Source: Magicicada septendecula (taxonomy: Eukaryota; Arthropoda; Insecta; Hemiptera; Cicadidae). From it: a stretch of DNA of 64,000 nt. This document shows, one piece after another, positions 12,015-24,115 of the stretch; position 1 is the stretch's first letter; every line of letters starts with the position of its first letter. The position numbers and the translations under genes were made by a program. The stretch is taken from contig CM068367.1 in the NCBI GenBank assembly GCA_034769895.1, positions 351,851,111 to 351,915,110 on the forward strand, given 5' to 3'. Below the pieces are notes generated by a model. That model had not been told where the DNA came from. It searched no databases and worked only from the letters and a program-made list of their open reading frames with translations.

Positions 12015-12760
12015 TGTATTTTATATATATATTATATATTTTATAATGACTTTACCTCAAGATGTTTTCTCCTTATTTGAAACATGTTTCGGGAAGCCTT
12101 GTTTTCCCATCTTCAGCCTTCCTGATTTTGAGCCTTGTGAGGTATTTGTGTGTTGGATGGTTGTTGCTGTGGTTTCCTGTTTTAAATTGGTATTATTGTG
12201 TGTGATTGTGGTGTATATGTTACTATTTTGTCTATTTTCTATGTTGAGAGCTTTGAAAATTGTGTCATGTTTTGTATTGTTTTGTATTTGTTCAGGTATT
12301 AGTTTGTTTTGTGTTTTATGTTTGTAAATTTTCCCAAATGTTCATTATGGTCCCTTTGTGTGGTATGTGTTTTATTAGTGTCATATTGGTTATGTGTAGG
12401 AATTCATGTCCAGTGTTTATTGCATGTGTAGCCAAATTAGATTTATATATTTCTGGTTTTTTGTATGCATTTAGGTGTTCAAAATAACGTTTTTTCAGCT
12501 GTTTTTTGTTTGTTCTATGTAACATTTATTGCAATCTTGGCATTCAATTTTATATATACCATCGGTTGTTATATTTTCTTTATTGTGTAGGATATTTAGA
12601 TTTGTAAATAATTATTTTTATTAGTTTTGTATGCTATTTTAGTATCTGTGTTTTTAAATAGTTTTGTTAGCTTTGTTATTTTTTATTTATGTATGTGAAT
12701 GTGGCCCACTTTTTATTGTTGTTATTATTTATGTGTTGTTCATTTTGATTAATTCTGTGC
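12015..12760 (-). pseudogene. Penelope-like element fragment with GIY-YIG endonuclease domain
   Basis: On the reverse strand, from about 12760 downward, the sequence reads, with breaks, as the C-terminal part of a Penelope-like retroelement protein. First comes the spacer after the reverse transcriptase (KNTDTKIAYKTN), then the GIY-YIG nuclease signature (GIYKIECQDCNKCYIEQT), an in-frame stop, and a stop-free stretch covering the rest of the domain (LATHAINTGHEF...KGTIMN, 12316-12525). It ends with a KAED...LPETCFK tail and TAA at 12073-12075. In the family the central motif is normally YIGQT; here the glycine is glutamate. Penelope-like proteins join a reverse transcriptase to this nuclease; only the nuclease end survives here. 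Stops and at least one frame change make it a pseudogene. The AT-rich tail (down to about 12015) matches the tail at 2.97-3.03 kb. Confidence 0.75.
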
Positions 12761-13265
12761 CGCTACTTTACAGAAATAGCGGCCAAGTCATTAGCTTTAC
12801 TTGGTATCGGTGCGTTTTCGGAAATAACGTAGAAGTTCGATTTAGTACGTTGGGGGTAATTTTCGGACTAGTGTCGGAGTAGTGCCGTGATCGGCACGCA
12901 TTCTGGTGGACGCCTTGAAGCGTTCTCTGCTGCGCGTCGGGTGGAAGAAAAATTTCTCAGTCATCTTCTTGTCTTTGTCCTATACGTCTCACTCCAGCTG
13001 GCGGCGCATTTTCTTCTCGTTTTCTCAATTCTTTATGGCGTGCTAAGCCAATAAAGTACTCCTGGGTTCCTGAACTAGACGAAGACTCGATTGAGTCCAT
13101 GGGCGACACCTTCTTCTGTCGCCATGCCTGAGCGAACTTGATGGCTCCCCTGCACCCACTGGAGTGAACAGGATCCCGCAAATGTCTCCTGCACAATCAT
13201 CATCATCTTGGGCTTCTTAAGATCAACCCCTGACTGAGGCTTCTGAAATTCTGCTGTGGTAACCT
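12757..13265 (-). pseudogene. GC-rich exon-like island, unidentified, probably broken
   Basis: This 500-bp segment is much richer in G and C than its surroundings. On the reverse strand an open frame (12957-13196) encodes about 78 residues with protein-like composition (GCRGAIKFAQAWRQKK, a serine run, then a charged basic end) and ends in TGA; its upstream boundary is an in-frame TGA, and its first codon is not ATG. A second reverse frame just upstream (about 13254-13185) also looks coding (VDLKKPKMMMIVQETF), so a frameshift near 13185 probably separates two parts of one old sequence. I do not recognise the protein. A 7-bp inverted repeat (GCCGCTA at 12759, TAGCGGC at 12777) lies exactly at the border with the Penelope-like fragment. 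It could be a real exon, a processed pseudogene, or cargo of a mobile element. Confidence 0.4.
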
Positions 13266-13357
13266 ATACTCTCCAGGTGATGAATTACCAATTTTTAACT
13301 CACACCATTCCTTCACGACATTTCGGAACAGACGCAGTGTTTTATACTTATACATAT

Positions 13358-15391
13358 TGTACCGTTTAATTCCTTACCTTTATTATTTTCTGGTTATTTT
13401 ATGTGTATACCTTGTTGATAATTTATAGGATGAGTATCTGGTCAGGGTAATATTTGTTGAGCGCCAATTTGCAATCACAGGTTCCAAATAAAATTTATTT
13501 GTAAAATATTAATTATGATTTTTGTTAAAATATTATCAAGGTTCCTATATCAGCTATAATTAAATCACTTTTAATCTTTTATTTCAGAGATGAATGTGAT
13601 AACTAAAGCTCATCAAGGCAGATTCGAATAGTCTGCCATATTTTAAAATGAAGAGTGTTGCCAACTTAATCTAGTTGATGAAGCCAATTCACAGTCCCTG
13701 ATATAGTGTTTATATCATACACATTTTGTATTAATTAAATAAAGAAACGAATAAACCTTTTATCTGTATTTATTACACTCAAATCCTTTTATTATTTTCT
13801 TTAAATTGTTTTTAAATAACAAATATAATCATTAACAAAAATCTAACCGGCTGTTCTTTACATATGCTCAGTATGGCAGCAGTAGCATTAATAATTCTTA
13901 TATCTCAAGGCCCATATTTATATTTATTAAATAAAATACAAATAGATTGTGTTACGTTAGGTCCTTTTGACTACGATATAAACAACAGTTATTATAGGAA
14001 AAGTACCAAAATACATGGGATTATAAATAATTACAAAGTGCCTTAACAGGATTATATTAATGGTTTAACAATGTTCAGTGTTTATAGGTTATTTTGAGTT
14101 AAAGGTTTTTTAGATCTAGTTCACTTTATATTATAGTAATACTCTACGTTAATAGTTTTTCATACTGATGGTAAGATTATTCATTGATATTGTTCTCAGG
14201 GAAAGTTCCAAATTGTTTTTATTAAAAGTGTAATCAGTGTCTTTGAAACCTATGGCCTAGGCATAGCATGGAATAGTTCAGTTTAATTATATATCAGAAA
14301 AATACTTCTCTTCCTGTGTAAGTTGATTGTATTTCTTCAGAGATTCCTTGGTTTACTTCTTTATAGTAATGTAGTACTTCCTTCTTCTATTTAGTCTGGT
14401 TGAGGATGATTATTTAACTTTTTATTTTAGGTCCACTAATATGAAATGTATAATAATTTAAATTAGTCACTATCTGCTGTTTAATTCAACCTTTCTCGTT
14501 CAGATCCAATAATACAATTCTCATTTCATTTATATAACATTTTAGTTGCTAAGGCCTATCTCAGCTTTTATTGCTATCTAATGTAACATTTTATGTTACT
14601 ATGGTGCTATCTTAGCATCAACATAAACAAACTTCTAATATTTTATCTTTCATTTTCTTTAAACTGTTATAACTTTTTTATAAGATCTTTGATCTTCACT
14701 TTATTAGTTTCTTTGATCTTCTGATGAAACACTGATTATTTTGACACCCCTTTTTATTATCTTCTGTTACATATTTCTTGAGTTACCCATTTACACTTTT
14801 TATTTATTTGTTCCAAAATTATTTATTATTAGTTCTTCTTGTACTTTTCACTTTATTAAAACTATTTGACACATTTAGTAATCATATAACTTAACCTGAC
14901 ATTGTTTATTATCATTTTAATAGAAATTCTTTTCCAAAATACCTTAACTGTCTAAGCTTAACATGCCTAGTTTTAAAAAAAATCTATTACTATTATTTTG
15001 GTACTTTCCAGTTAATATAAACATTAGTGTTATTAATATTATCACATATAATATTAATCACTATGACTCAAACTAATTACTAATAACTGTTAGTAATAGA
15101 TAACAATTCCTCTTAATTTACTGTATACAATAGAGTTTTTATAAATAAAACAAAATCTTATAAGTAAGTTCCTAAATATTGTCCTCATTACTTATCATTA
15201 TCAACATTATTTTAACTGTGATAAACATAATTATTACAGTCTTCATTATCATGAATTAAACAATAAAATAAACAATATTTAATTAAATCTTTAATTACTT
15301 ATTTCTTGAAACCATTATGTTTCTTGGTACTTTTGGGTAAGAGTATTAAAGCATATTTATGTTAAAATGGCATGGCAAAATGGCATGTAAC
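13358..15391 (+). repeat. 2-kb AT-rich direct repeat, copy 1 (possible long LTR)
   Basis: This block aligns along its whole length with 38904-40912 in the same orientation, with scattered substitutions and small indels. Long stretches (for example around 14540-14640 and 40060-40160) are nearly identical. It starts TGTACC and ends CATGTAACG; copy 2 ends TGTAACA, giving TGT...ACA ends like those of LTRs. No protein is encoded; the open frame 13864-14046 is not preserved in copy 2. Copy 2 lies directly downstream of a Gypsy pol, and copy 1 is followed by a leader-like segment sharing sequence with the region just before that element's gag. These facts suggest long LTRs, but PBS and PPT placement do not settle it. 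Confidence 0.8.
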
Positions 15392-16433
15392 GATATATAC
15401 AATTTTATAATGCAATAGACCATACCCATAACTTTTATTCAGAACATATGACACTTATTTAGTGATTGCAATTGCAACTATATATATGTATTATACACAT
15501 GCCGGAGGGCTGTATGTTACTCACTCTTGCTATGAATCAGTAATTGTACACCAGATCGTGGGCATGGGTTAGCACTCATTATTCAGATCCTGATTTACCA
15601 AGTTTTTTCAATTATTTTCTTGATGAGTTAGATATATATAGGTATGAGGTACAATTCCGACCGGCTGGCTGGAATTTAAGAAATTGCTTTGAGTATTTTA
15701 GTGGTTAATGCCTGCACAGTTATATTGCTTTCTATTTCTCATTTTCCTTCTTTTTGCCAATTGTTTCTTCTGGTTTCCTCGCATAAGTGGTCATGCAGAA
15801 ATGTGCAGGTTTGTGGCGTGTTATTTTATGTCAATGCACTCCCTGGGTATGTCCATTCATGTTCTGTTTATTTCTTGCTTGTATTTTCCTTTTGCTCCAT
15901 ATTATGGTTAGTAGGTACTTCTCTTTTAAAGTCCATGCCTACGGTCTTGGTCAAGCTGGGCTGTTGTGACTGTAAAAGAAAAAACTTTAAATAAAGTTTT
16001 TCGCCCATATGGTAGGGCTGTCCTGGACACATGGTACACAAGCAGTTAATTCCGTGATATTCTGATTTTTTTTTACACTCACGTTTTTGGAAAATTATTA
16101 AACATGGAAATTTAGTCCGTTTTTCTGGTGCTCAGGTTATAAGGGTTAAAATGATTACCATCCTTGTTTGTGTTCCATGTGCTGGGGGACCATCAGCTTA
16201 TGATGATAGTGCTAGTCTAATTATGTTAATGTAATAATGATTCATTTCAATTTATTAATGTAAATTTTAAAACAAAGATGTTATGTGCCGATAACAGGAA
16301 TGTCGAAGGACCCTTAATGCTAATTCTCATCAATGTTTGTGAATTTTATGTGATGTTATATTTGTTGTAATATTTGGAAAATATAGATTAAATATAGAGT
16401 TGTTATTTGTTAGTAAGCTTGAGTTACTTTTTG
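15392..16433. other. Non-coding stretch between the 2-kb repeat and a leader-like motif
   Basis: No protein recognised. Overlapping open frames at 15689-15994 are low-complexity hydrophobic translations of T-rich DNA. If the 2-kb repeat is an LTR, this would be part of the untranslated leader of an element whose body is missing. Confidence 0.35.
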
Positions 16434-16551
16434 CAAGTCCTGTGATATGAGGCCCGTCACTTTTATGCTTCCTTCTAGGTGATTTAGCCTAGTCTTAAAT
16501 ATCGCGAGACGCCTCTCTCCTTTTTCAAAAAAAAAAAACAAAAAAAAATTT
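16434..16551 (+). repeat. Leader-like motif shared with the region upstream of element B gag
   Basis: CAAGTCC, GCTTC, CTAGG, TTTAGCCTAGT and CCTCT followed by an A-rich run occur here in the same order and spacing as at 33465-33584, just before the gag of element B. The match covers roughly 90 bp. It suggests a second, body-less copy of the same family. Confidence 0.5.
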
Positions 16552-16560
16552 AAACACAAA

Positions 16561-19505
16561 ATTTACAAAATATGAGAAGGGGAAAGGGCCGGCTCAATTC
16601 TTAATCAAACTTCCCAATACACGACCATTTCTACTATTTCGCTGGGACGGTAACATACAGAAATACAAGTTTATACAATGATAACAGGAAATACATTATA
16701 TTGTTACGTAGTTCAGTATCTATAAAGCTCATTTCTAACGACTTCACTACGATAATAGGACCGTATAATATAAAAATTAAATTTTATTGAAGTTTATATG
16801 TTGACATAATTTTGGAGACAATTTTACGTTTGAAACAAAAAAATTTAGACAATTAATATATTGAACATTATTTTTCAACTGCTGTTAGAGAAAGCACAAC
16901 ATTTATGACAACCCTATTCTTCGGTTGTTGTTACTATAAATTTATTAGCATTTCGCATTTCATACAAAGCCTAACAGATAATCACAATGCCTGAACTGCA
17001 AACAGTACTGGTGTAATGCAGAAAATTAATAACAAGATAATAGATAATAAGCTGAGATAATAGATAACTATAAATATACCGAGTTTCGTGCTAAAATAGG
17101 CCAAGAAAAATGAAAAACTGCATTTAGATTTATATTTATCATAACTGGGTTGCAAAACTCTAACTAGTCCAGTTCCACTGCTGGGATTCTTTCATAAGTA
17201 CTACAATAAAACAATTATTGTGTATATAGATTAATTACCTAATTCATTTCAATTTGTGTTTTACAATTTGTGTTTCTAATATTTCCGCTAATTATATACG
17301 TTACTGCTGTACTTAATATTACTAGTCTATTCGATAAGCACTTAAGATTAAGTGCAAAGGTAGGAAAACTAATGGAAGGAAAAGTGTTAAATGTAAGCAA
17401 AGAAGGGTGAAATATACTAAATCATCCCGGCAGCATCACAACACATTGCATGTGTATTCCACGTATCACACAACAGCCAAAATCAGTACAATGCATCAAT
17501 ATTTTATAATTTAGTGTACTAGGGAGTAAAATAAAAAAAAACATTTTTGTATTCAAAATATTTTAAAGTTTGGAGTAGCGTATAAACGGCAAGATAAACT
17601 GGCATGATATAAAGAGATAAATGAATATTCAGATAAATAACACGCTTACCAAATAACCACAATTGTGTTCGCACATGCGTAAACATTAATGAAACACGGA
17701 CGACCAAGTTCAAATGTTGACTAATTTTTTGATATCCCGTGGTTTTTTTAAACTGCATATCACTTTATAACATAGACGAACCTGAATTTATAACATGGAA
17801 AAACCTGTATTTTAAAATTCAATTTAGAATATTGCAAATCAAAAACAATTATTTATACTTTTGCATTCATTAGAATTAGCGTGGCGTTTGCGTTTCTAGA
17901 TTAGCAAATTTGCAAACTTTTAGAATCCTGCCCTACCTTAATCTGAATGAGGTTAACTAGGGATATCTACTATGTTTTTGTTTGCCCTTCACCTAGTGAT
18001 ATGGAAAACATGCATAGGAATAATAAGTAAACTAATTAATTACAAATATGAAATATCAATTGTTCTTATATTATTAATGCTTTCTAATGACCGTATTAAT
18101 AATGTCTTACAGTTATTGAATACAGGCGAAGGGTTTGATACATCCAGAGTCGGTAAACAAATGTTCTAAAATTTTAATCACTCCATCCGTTCTTTTAATC
18201 TTTCTAACAAATCACTGTTATTCAGCAAGCCGCGCTTACTCGTTATACGACATTTCTCAAGCGCGCGCGTGTGTGTGTGAATTTGGAATCGTAGACATTA
18301 TGGTCTGCATTATCGAAGTTGCCCCGAACTGCAGAGACAATTCTTAAATTGCTACAATCCAAACCTCCTACGGTATTCTGTCAATATGCGATTCAAATCG
18401 TAGAATCCGGATAGAGGTAAATAGTGTATAAGTGTGTATCTTGCAAAAAGAGATCCTGTTAATTATTCCGTTAATAATTTGAGTTCCTTTAATAGTTTCA
18501 GAACATGAAACTTAACTGGATGATAAAATTTCCGGGTATTGAGCTGTGATTTATTCCTTAAAAACACAGACACTTAAACTCCACCTGAAAAATTCATCTT
18601 CAAAGGACGATCTAACGCTGCGAGCTGTCGTATTTATATTTACATTTTGAATTCTGTTGGTTCCTGATTGTCTCACAGTTGCATCAGTCATACGACATGC
18701 TTGTATTTGCCGGTGAAAATCCAGCGCAAGGGGAGGATTCAACACACTCTATAAGTAAATATAAATGCGGTAGCTTGTAGCCTCAGGCAACCAAATACCG
18801 GCGGAACAGTAGTCGACCGAGAAGGATGAAATTGCACACTGGACACGACTTCTGGGGATAGAGACGAAACGTTTCGTTTTTTGAGTTATGGACACGGCTC
18901 GAGAGCCGACAATCTTATCACTCAGTGACTGGCCAACAAAGCAACAAAGCTCATGTATTTTATTTTTGCGTGTACATTCTTCTACATAATTATAGCCATA
19001 AATAATACCTGTATGAATCTCTCTCAAAAGTCTCATAACTCAGTCTATTGAGTATATTTCGACCAGCATGTCAAGCAATTAATTGTTTGCTAGTACGATA
19101 GGATTATAAACAGGAGAAGGAAAGTCTGCATATTTTTAAAACCTGTGGGAGAAAACTTCTATTGTCTTACGCTTCTTTGTAGTAGGTAAGGTCTCTTGAC
19201 ACTTCCTTCGATAGACGCCAACTAAATAACTTGTCCTATAAACAATGCAAATAGTAAGTTATCCTTAAACAATTTTATGTTGATCATTTTAAGACAATCA
19301 TTTGTGAAAATGTTGTAAAGGCTCTCATATCAAAACCATTATATAAAGTATATGAGGTATAAAGTATCGCCATAGAACAAGGTTGTCATTAGATATCCAT
19401 CATGTAAGATTATTATAGACATTATTAAATTCATAAAAAAATTGTTATGTTTTGACTAACAGTATTTTATGACATCCAAGGTAAATCGCTGCATTTATTT
19501 CTTAG
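16561..19505. other. AT-rich non-coding stretch
   Basis: No protein recognised. The open frames at 17519-17758, 17972-18347, 18551-18745 and 18749-19036 have no known motif. The 18380-19040 part is slightly richer in G and C, and its two reverse-strand frames (64 and 95 codons) lie end to end, but I cannot assign them. A short CG/TG alternation lies at about 18262-18279. Confidence 0.45.
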
Positions 19506-19649
19506 AGTACGATGACTTTCAAAGAATGGTATCAAGATTTGGAGGCAGATTTATCTCGTTCGTTATCAATGACGAAGCAGATACGAGTAACGGAGAGCAC
19601 AGAGAATCTGTCGCTCACATTAGTCGACAATAATAGCAATACTATTTAA
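19506..19649 (+). CDS. Candidate terminal coding exon, unidentified
   Basis: A pyrimidine tract ending TTTCTTAG (AG at 19504-19505) is followed by an open frame with ATG at 19512 that runs 45 codons to TAA at 19647-19649. The product starts MTFKEWYQDLEADLSRS and ends DNNSNTI; its balanced charged/polar composition is more protein-like than most frames in this window. It would fit a last exon or a tiny single-exon frame. No family recognised, and a chance frame of this length is possible. Confidence 0.22.
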   Translation, partial: STMTFKEWYQDLEADLSRSLSMTKQIRVTESTENLSLTLVDNNSNTI

Positions 19650-20879
19650 TGTAACCCAGTTTCTTTTAAAATGCAATTAAAATGCTTTCAGTTTTTTTAT
19701 ATTGATTTGTTACGACCCAATTAGAATATCTAATTTGCGTTAATAAAAGTCTGTTACAGAGGGAAAATAAAATTACAAAAGAAGAAACTCTTTTGTCATG
19801 GAAATTTAATACAGAAGTAATTCAAGTAAAGGAGGGAATTTTTTTACCCATTAAGAATGTGAACAAATCATTTTTGTGATAATTTAATAAAACAACAAGT
19901 CTTTTTTGAGAAAGTCGCATTAATAAAAGATGACACAACGGTGATTACGGAAAATTCTCAACCGCCTCATAGATCTGCTAATTTATGTGCCTCCATTTAT
20001 TAACTAGTTACAAAACTATTTAGAAGAAAGCTAACATATAGACATAAATGTTTCTAGACGGCGCTGTGTCAATAAACATCTTTAACAGTCTCTGTATTTT
20101 GAGAAATTACTGTATGTATCGCTTTTGTCGGTCTCAAATTTCAATATAAATAGGATTTGGCGTGGAACAGAAAAACATTTTCTATGTAATGAATTTTACT
20201 ACATTGGAACATTAACGCATTTGTATTATTAGATACACGGATTGTATATCAACCCATCATAGAGAACAACACCCAAGAAATTAACTAAACGTTTGTATAA
20301 ATCGAAAATCATTAACAACTGCTGGCAAAACGGAAGGAATTTGATTTCGACGAGTTTGCTATGTACTGGTTCTTAATAAGACGGATAGTATTGTCGTATT
20401 CCGTGGCTTCGTGACTAAGGTACTCGACGGTGTTACGTGATACGTAATGTCTAAGTCCTTAACTCAGACATAAATTTTATATAACACAATGCCAAAAAAA
20501 TTCAAATTTAATACAAATTAATACAAATTTAATTGTTAAGATATTAATAAATATGACTTCGTCATGTTTAAGAATTGTAATTTACGAACTGTAAAAGCTC
20601 GTCGATTCGCGTTCAGATCGAACGGCAAAAATGGAACTACGAGTGAGGAAATGCCACGTCAATTGATCCGACCATTATCAAAACTCGTGTAATCGTCGTG
20701 TGGGTGACTGGCCCTTCCTTACCTCCGAATAATCAGCGCTCGCAGCAGAGTATACGGATCTGAATCGTGGCCAATTCTGGACAATCTCAAATTGTTGTAT
20801 CAGACATGTCGTGAAGTAGAAAAAAACTCAAAGGGAAAAAACTGAGGAGGACACATAAGAAATAAAAGTAGAATCAGAA
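19650..20879. other. AT-rich non-coding stretch
   Basis: No gene, RNA or repeat recognised. Confidence 0.5.
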
Positions 20880-21050
20880 GTAGACTGCAAAGGAAAACGT
20901 AGAAATAAACCAATTTCAATGGTGTAGACACATGATATGTACGAGTGAAATAGAGTATCACAAGGTAGTGTTTGATAAGGAAGAAACATCGAGGGAGACC
21001 AAGGAAAGCTTGGAAAGATGACACTACAAGCCTCTACGAAAAGAAGCAAA
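20880..21050 (+). pseudogene. Decayed C-terminal tail of an RTE-type non-LTR retrotransposon
   Basis: In one forward frame, QFQWCRHMICTSE corresponds to the LRWFGHVMRM-type block found near the C-terminus of many RTE/LINE proteins. After a frame change, KKHRGRPRKAWKDD matches the GRPRKRW-type block that normally follows about 30 residues later. Spacing and order agree with that tail. Reading frame shifts and stops show that it is dead. The reverse-strand open frames at 20800-21049 are shadows. Confidence 0.55.
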
Positions 21051-24000
21051 ATTTAAGGGAAATAAAGACATCGGCAAAAACCATAATGGGTTAATAAAAT
21101 TTAAGAAAAGCCATAAGGTAAGAAGGAATACAGTAACTATTAACCGTCACGATGATAACAAAAATCTGATGTTTCTATAAGTGCGTATTTATTAAATGAT
21201 GCGGAAAGTAGTCAAATAATGGATAAATTAATGGACTCCATAAAATCTAGCTGTAACCTCACAAAGCAGGCTATGTTATTTCCAAAGAAATAACTCGACG
21301 TAGAAAGCGACTATAAAAACGACGTCGTTAGCTAAACTGTAAAGAAAGCCTAATTGTACGGACAGTACATAGAAACTTTATGTGATTTTGCTTTGGGCTT
21401 ATACAAGTATAGAAATATAAAGTGTTTCAGAAAACACAAAATTTTCATTTGATCAACAATCTTATAGCTCACTTTTATTGCTAGCTAAATTGTAAACTGT
21501 ACTTAACATTTGCAGGAATTGTTACTTACTGCACGTTTCAATTTCAGTTCACAAATTTACAAATTTTTTTAAACATAGTATTCTCAATAAAATACAAAAA
21601 ATTAAGGAAAATATTATATCTAAAATTGAGCAGTGAGTATGAGCAAGTCAAATCGTATATTGTAAACAAATCAATTAACGAGGTAATACCAGTTATTCAA
21701 ACTGAAAATTTTTAACATTCGCATGTTTATTATAGAAAAGTTTTAAAAAACATATGTGTTGAACTATGTCATCATAAGTTATTTAACTAATGTAAATTGT
21801 ACGTAGAGCTTAGTGAATACAACAAAATTACACTGACTGTAGTGAGGAAACTTGTTTCCACACAAAAGTGTCTGGAACACATTTCGATTACATCAATCAT
21901 TTTCAGCTGTCATCATCTTGTCGTTTTCAAATGACGAACCATAAAGCGCCGACAGCCGTCAACGTTAACGTAACTGAGCGTTCTGTTACTTCTGCTCTTG
22001 CGTCTGCTACTGCGGAGAACCATGCGCCTTAAACTTGTTCTACACATCATAATGATACATAATAAAGTAGTCTTCAACATTTTACTGACATGGTAAACAA
22101 GACACTCTATAAATACGGAGTAAACACGAACCTTTACGTCATTTTGAATCTTGCTGCGCAGTTACTTTTCAGACTGATGCCACTTATTAATAAATCGTCA
22201 CGTGAGGAAAAACTTTTGAACTAATATCTGATAACGCAGTAAAGGGTCGAGTTGCGCGTTGTGCTGCTATTGACGGAGACAAGAACAGGGTTTGTAGAAA
22301 TCTCTGGGATGTTACTTGTTAATCGATACTACTGCAATGATTCTGCTATGTGCTATCTTTCTAACCGTCACTTACAGCTGTTACCTGTTACCATTACTCA
22401 ATGTTACCAATTTATGCTGTTATTTGTAGCGTTATCCGACCTAATTTTGATTTTATTTTTGCAGGTTGTAAAAGTGGTATTTTTATTTAGTTTTACAATC
22501 GTGTTCGTATTTATAATATCTCTACTCAGCTGTCTATTATTAATAACACATTTGTTTAGTCGTTTGTTGCACCTCTAATAATGTGAACACTGTCCGTAAA
22601 GAACAATTCATAGATTTGACATGCACCCCGTTATTCCTGGCACATATGTGATCAAATCTTGAGCATTTCAAGCATTCTTGATTTTCTGTGCTGTGTAACT
22701 GATTTTGCTTTATTCAGTTTTACATTGTAAACTGTTCTTATTTTCCATAATGTTATCCTAAATGTATTAACATACTACAGACACACATCAATGTGATAGT
22801 GCTTATCTAAATTCTTTTGGTGATAATTTGTCAGTGTAACCAATTATAAGTTATTGCTCTCGCGCGCGCGCGTTTGTGTGTGCACCATTAGTATGCTCCT
22901 TGCGTTGCAGAACTCGCTCGTTACTTTGAAATTGAATGCATTTATTATAAGATAAAGTCAAATTAATAAATTTTAATTTTTAATACTATGAGTAAAGCTC
23001 TTTGTATTTATGATCTTAGCGTTAGCCGAGAAAAACAGCGAGGAGATGACCATAATCGTTTCTCATATTTTGTTTTTTGCTTTCGTTTTAATTCTTTAAT
23101 GAGTTTCTTCTATTCATATACAAATGAACAAGTTACAAATAATGTGCTAATTATCGAAATTAATTTTTTTTTGTTTTGAAAACGTAGCTTTCAAACATTT
23201 TGAAGGCGGTCCAAAATATGCCAGGGGCGTTGACGGATATAATTTCGTCAAATTACCGACTCTTTATGTTGAATGAAATTCCTCATAATTTGATCCCTCG
23301 CATAAGCTTTTACAATTTATTTCAAAACGTTGACTTCTACTTTTGCCTTGTAGTGCCCGTAAAATTAACAATTTTCTAAGATAAACACTACATTCAGATT
23401 TGTTTTAAAATTCTCTTTAGTCTTATTCAAAGGCAGAGATTTTTACAATCTTTCACAATTTTGTTCCCATTTACAGGTGTTCCAAAATGTTTACATTAAA
23501 CGTAAGTTGTCGTTGACCTAATGAAAATTTTGTCATCAAACACCCGCACCATTGTCGTGGATAATCTTCATGGTGCATAATAAATGAGGTCTATTTTAAA
23601 GCGGAATGCACTCCACGTTGCAATAAACACACACACACACACACACACACACATACTTAGATGTATAATCTAGTAAGATCTGTACATTTACATTATATAA
23701 TTACACACACAACATTTATATTATGAAACACATTGTAGACTAACTAGACAAATGTAGAAGAAAATGTGTTTATCGCCTACATTATAAAATTTTAACTAAC
23801 TTGGGCACTTTATAAAGCAGACGTAAGCTCTAAACTACGCCTTTCACGTTGCAATTATACTGATTATTCTGTTGTTGTACAAGTAAAGATATTTAAACTT
23901 AGAAGTGTTGAATACTTTTTGTTATAATGACAATGTACTTGTTAATATATATCTTTACGAATATGTAAATCATGACTAGAGATAGTGCTAGCATATTTTG

Positions 24001-24080
24001 AATTTATCTGCGATATACATTTTTAATAGTGCCTTGGAAAACAGCCAGAAGATACATACATATATATATTATATATATAT
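21051..24080. other. Non-coding stretch with microsatellites and one long stop-free frame
   Basis: A stop-free forward frame runs from about 21818 to TAA at about 22032 (72 codons). It becomes GC-rich in its second half and has an acceptor-like TCATTTTCAG inside it; the product is not recognised. The frame 22252-22578 has no ATG at its start and is a hydrophobic translation of T-rich DNA. CG/TG alternation occurs at about 22860-22882 and a CA run at 23626-23653. Confidence 0.35.
23626..23653. repeat. CA dinucleotide microsatellite
   Basis: Uninterrupted CA run of about 13 units. Confidence 0.95.
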
Positions 24081-24115
24081 TATAACGATTCATAAAGCGA
24101 CCCATCGGATCGTTA
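24081..24115. repeat. Short dispersed motif with TAACGAT inverted ends, copy 1
   Basis: About 30 bp here (TATAACGATTCATAAAGC, then GACCCATCGGA) recur at 38823-38852 with one extra base. In this copy TAACGAT (24083-24089) and ATCGTTA (24109-24115) form a perfect inverted repeat. Both copies adjoin AT microsatellites. Function unknown. Confidence 0.7.

Noticed and set aside
14700-14740. Hammerhead-ribozyme-like CTGATGA followed by AAAC
   Set aside because: The flanking sequence does not form the required stems, and the second conserved core strand was not found.
22252-22578. 108-codon hydrophobic frame
   Set aside because: Starts at TTG, and its hydrophobicity follows from T-rich DNA; no acceptor or promoter context.
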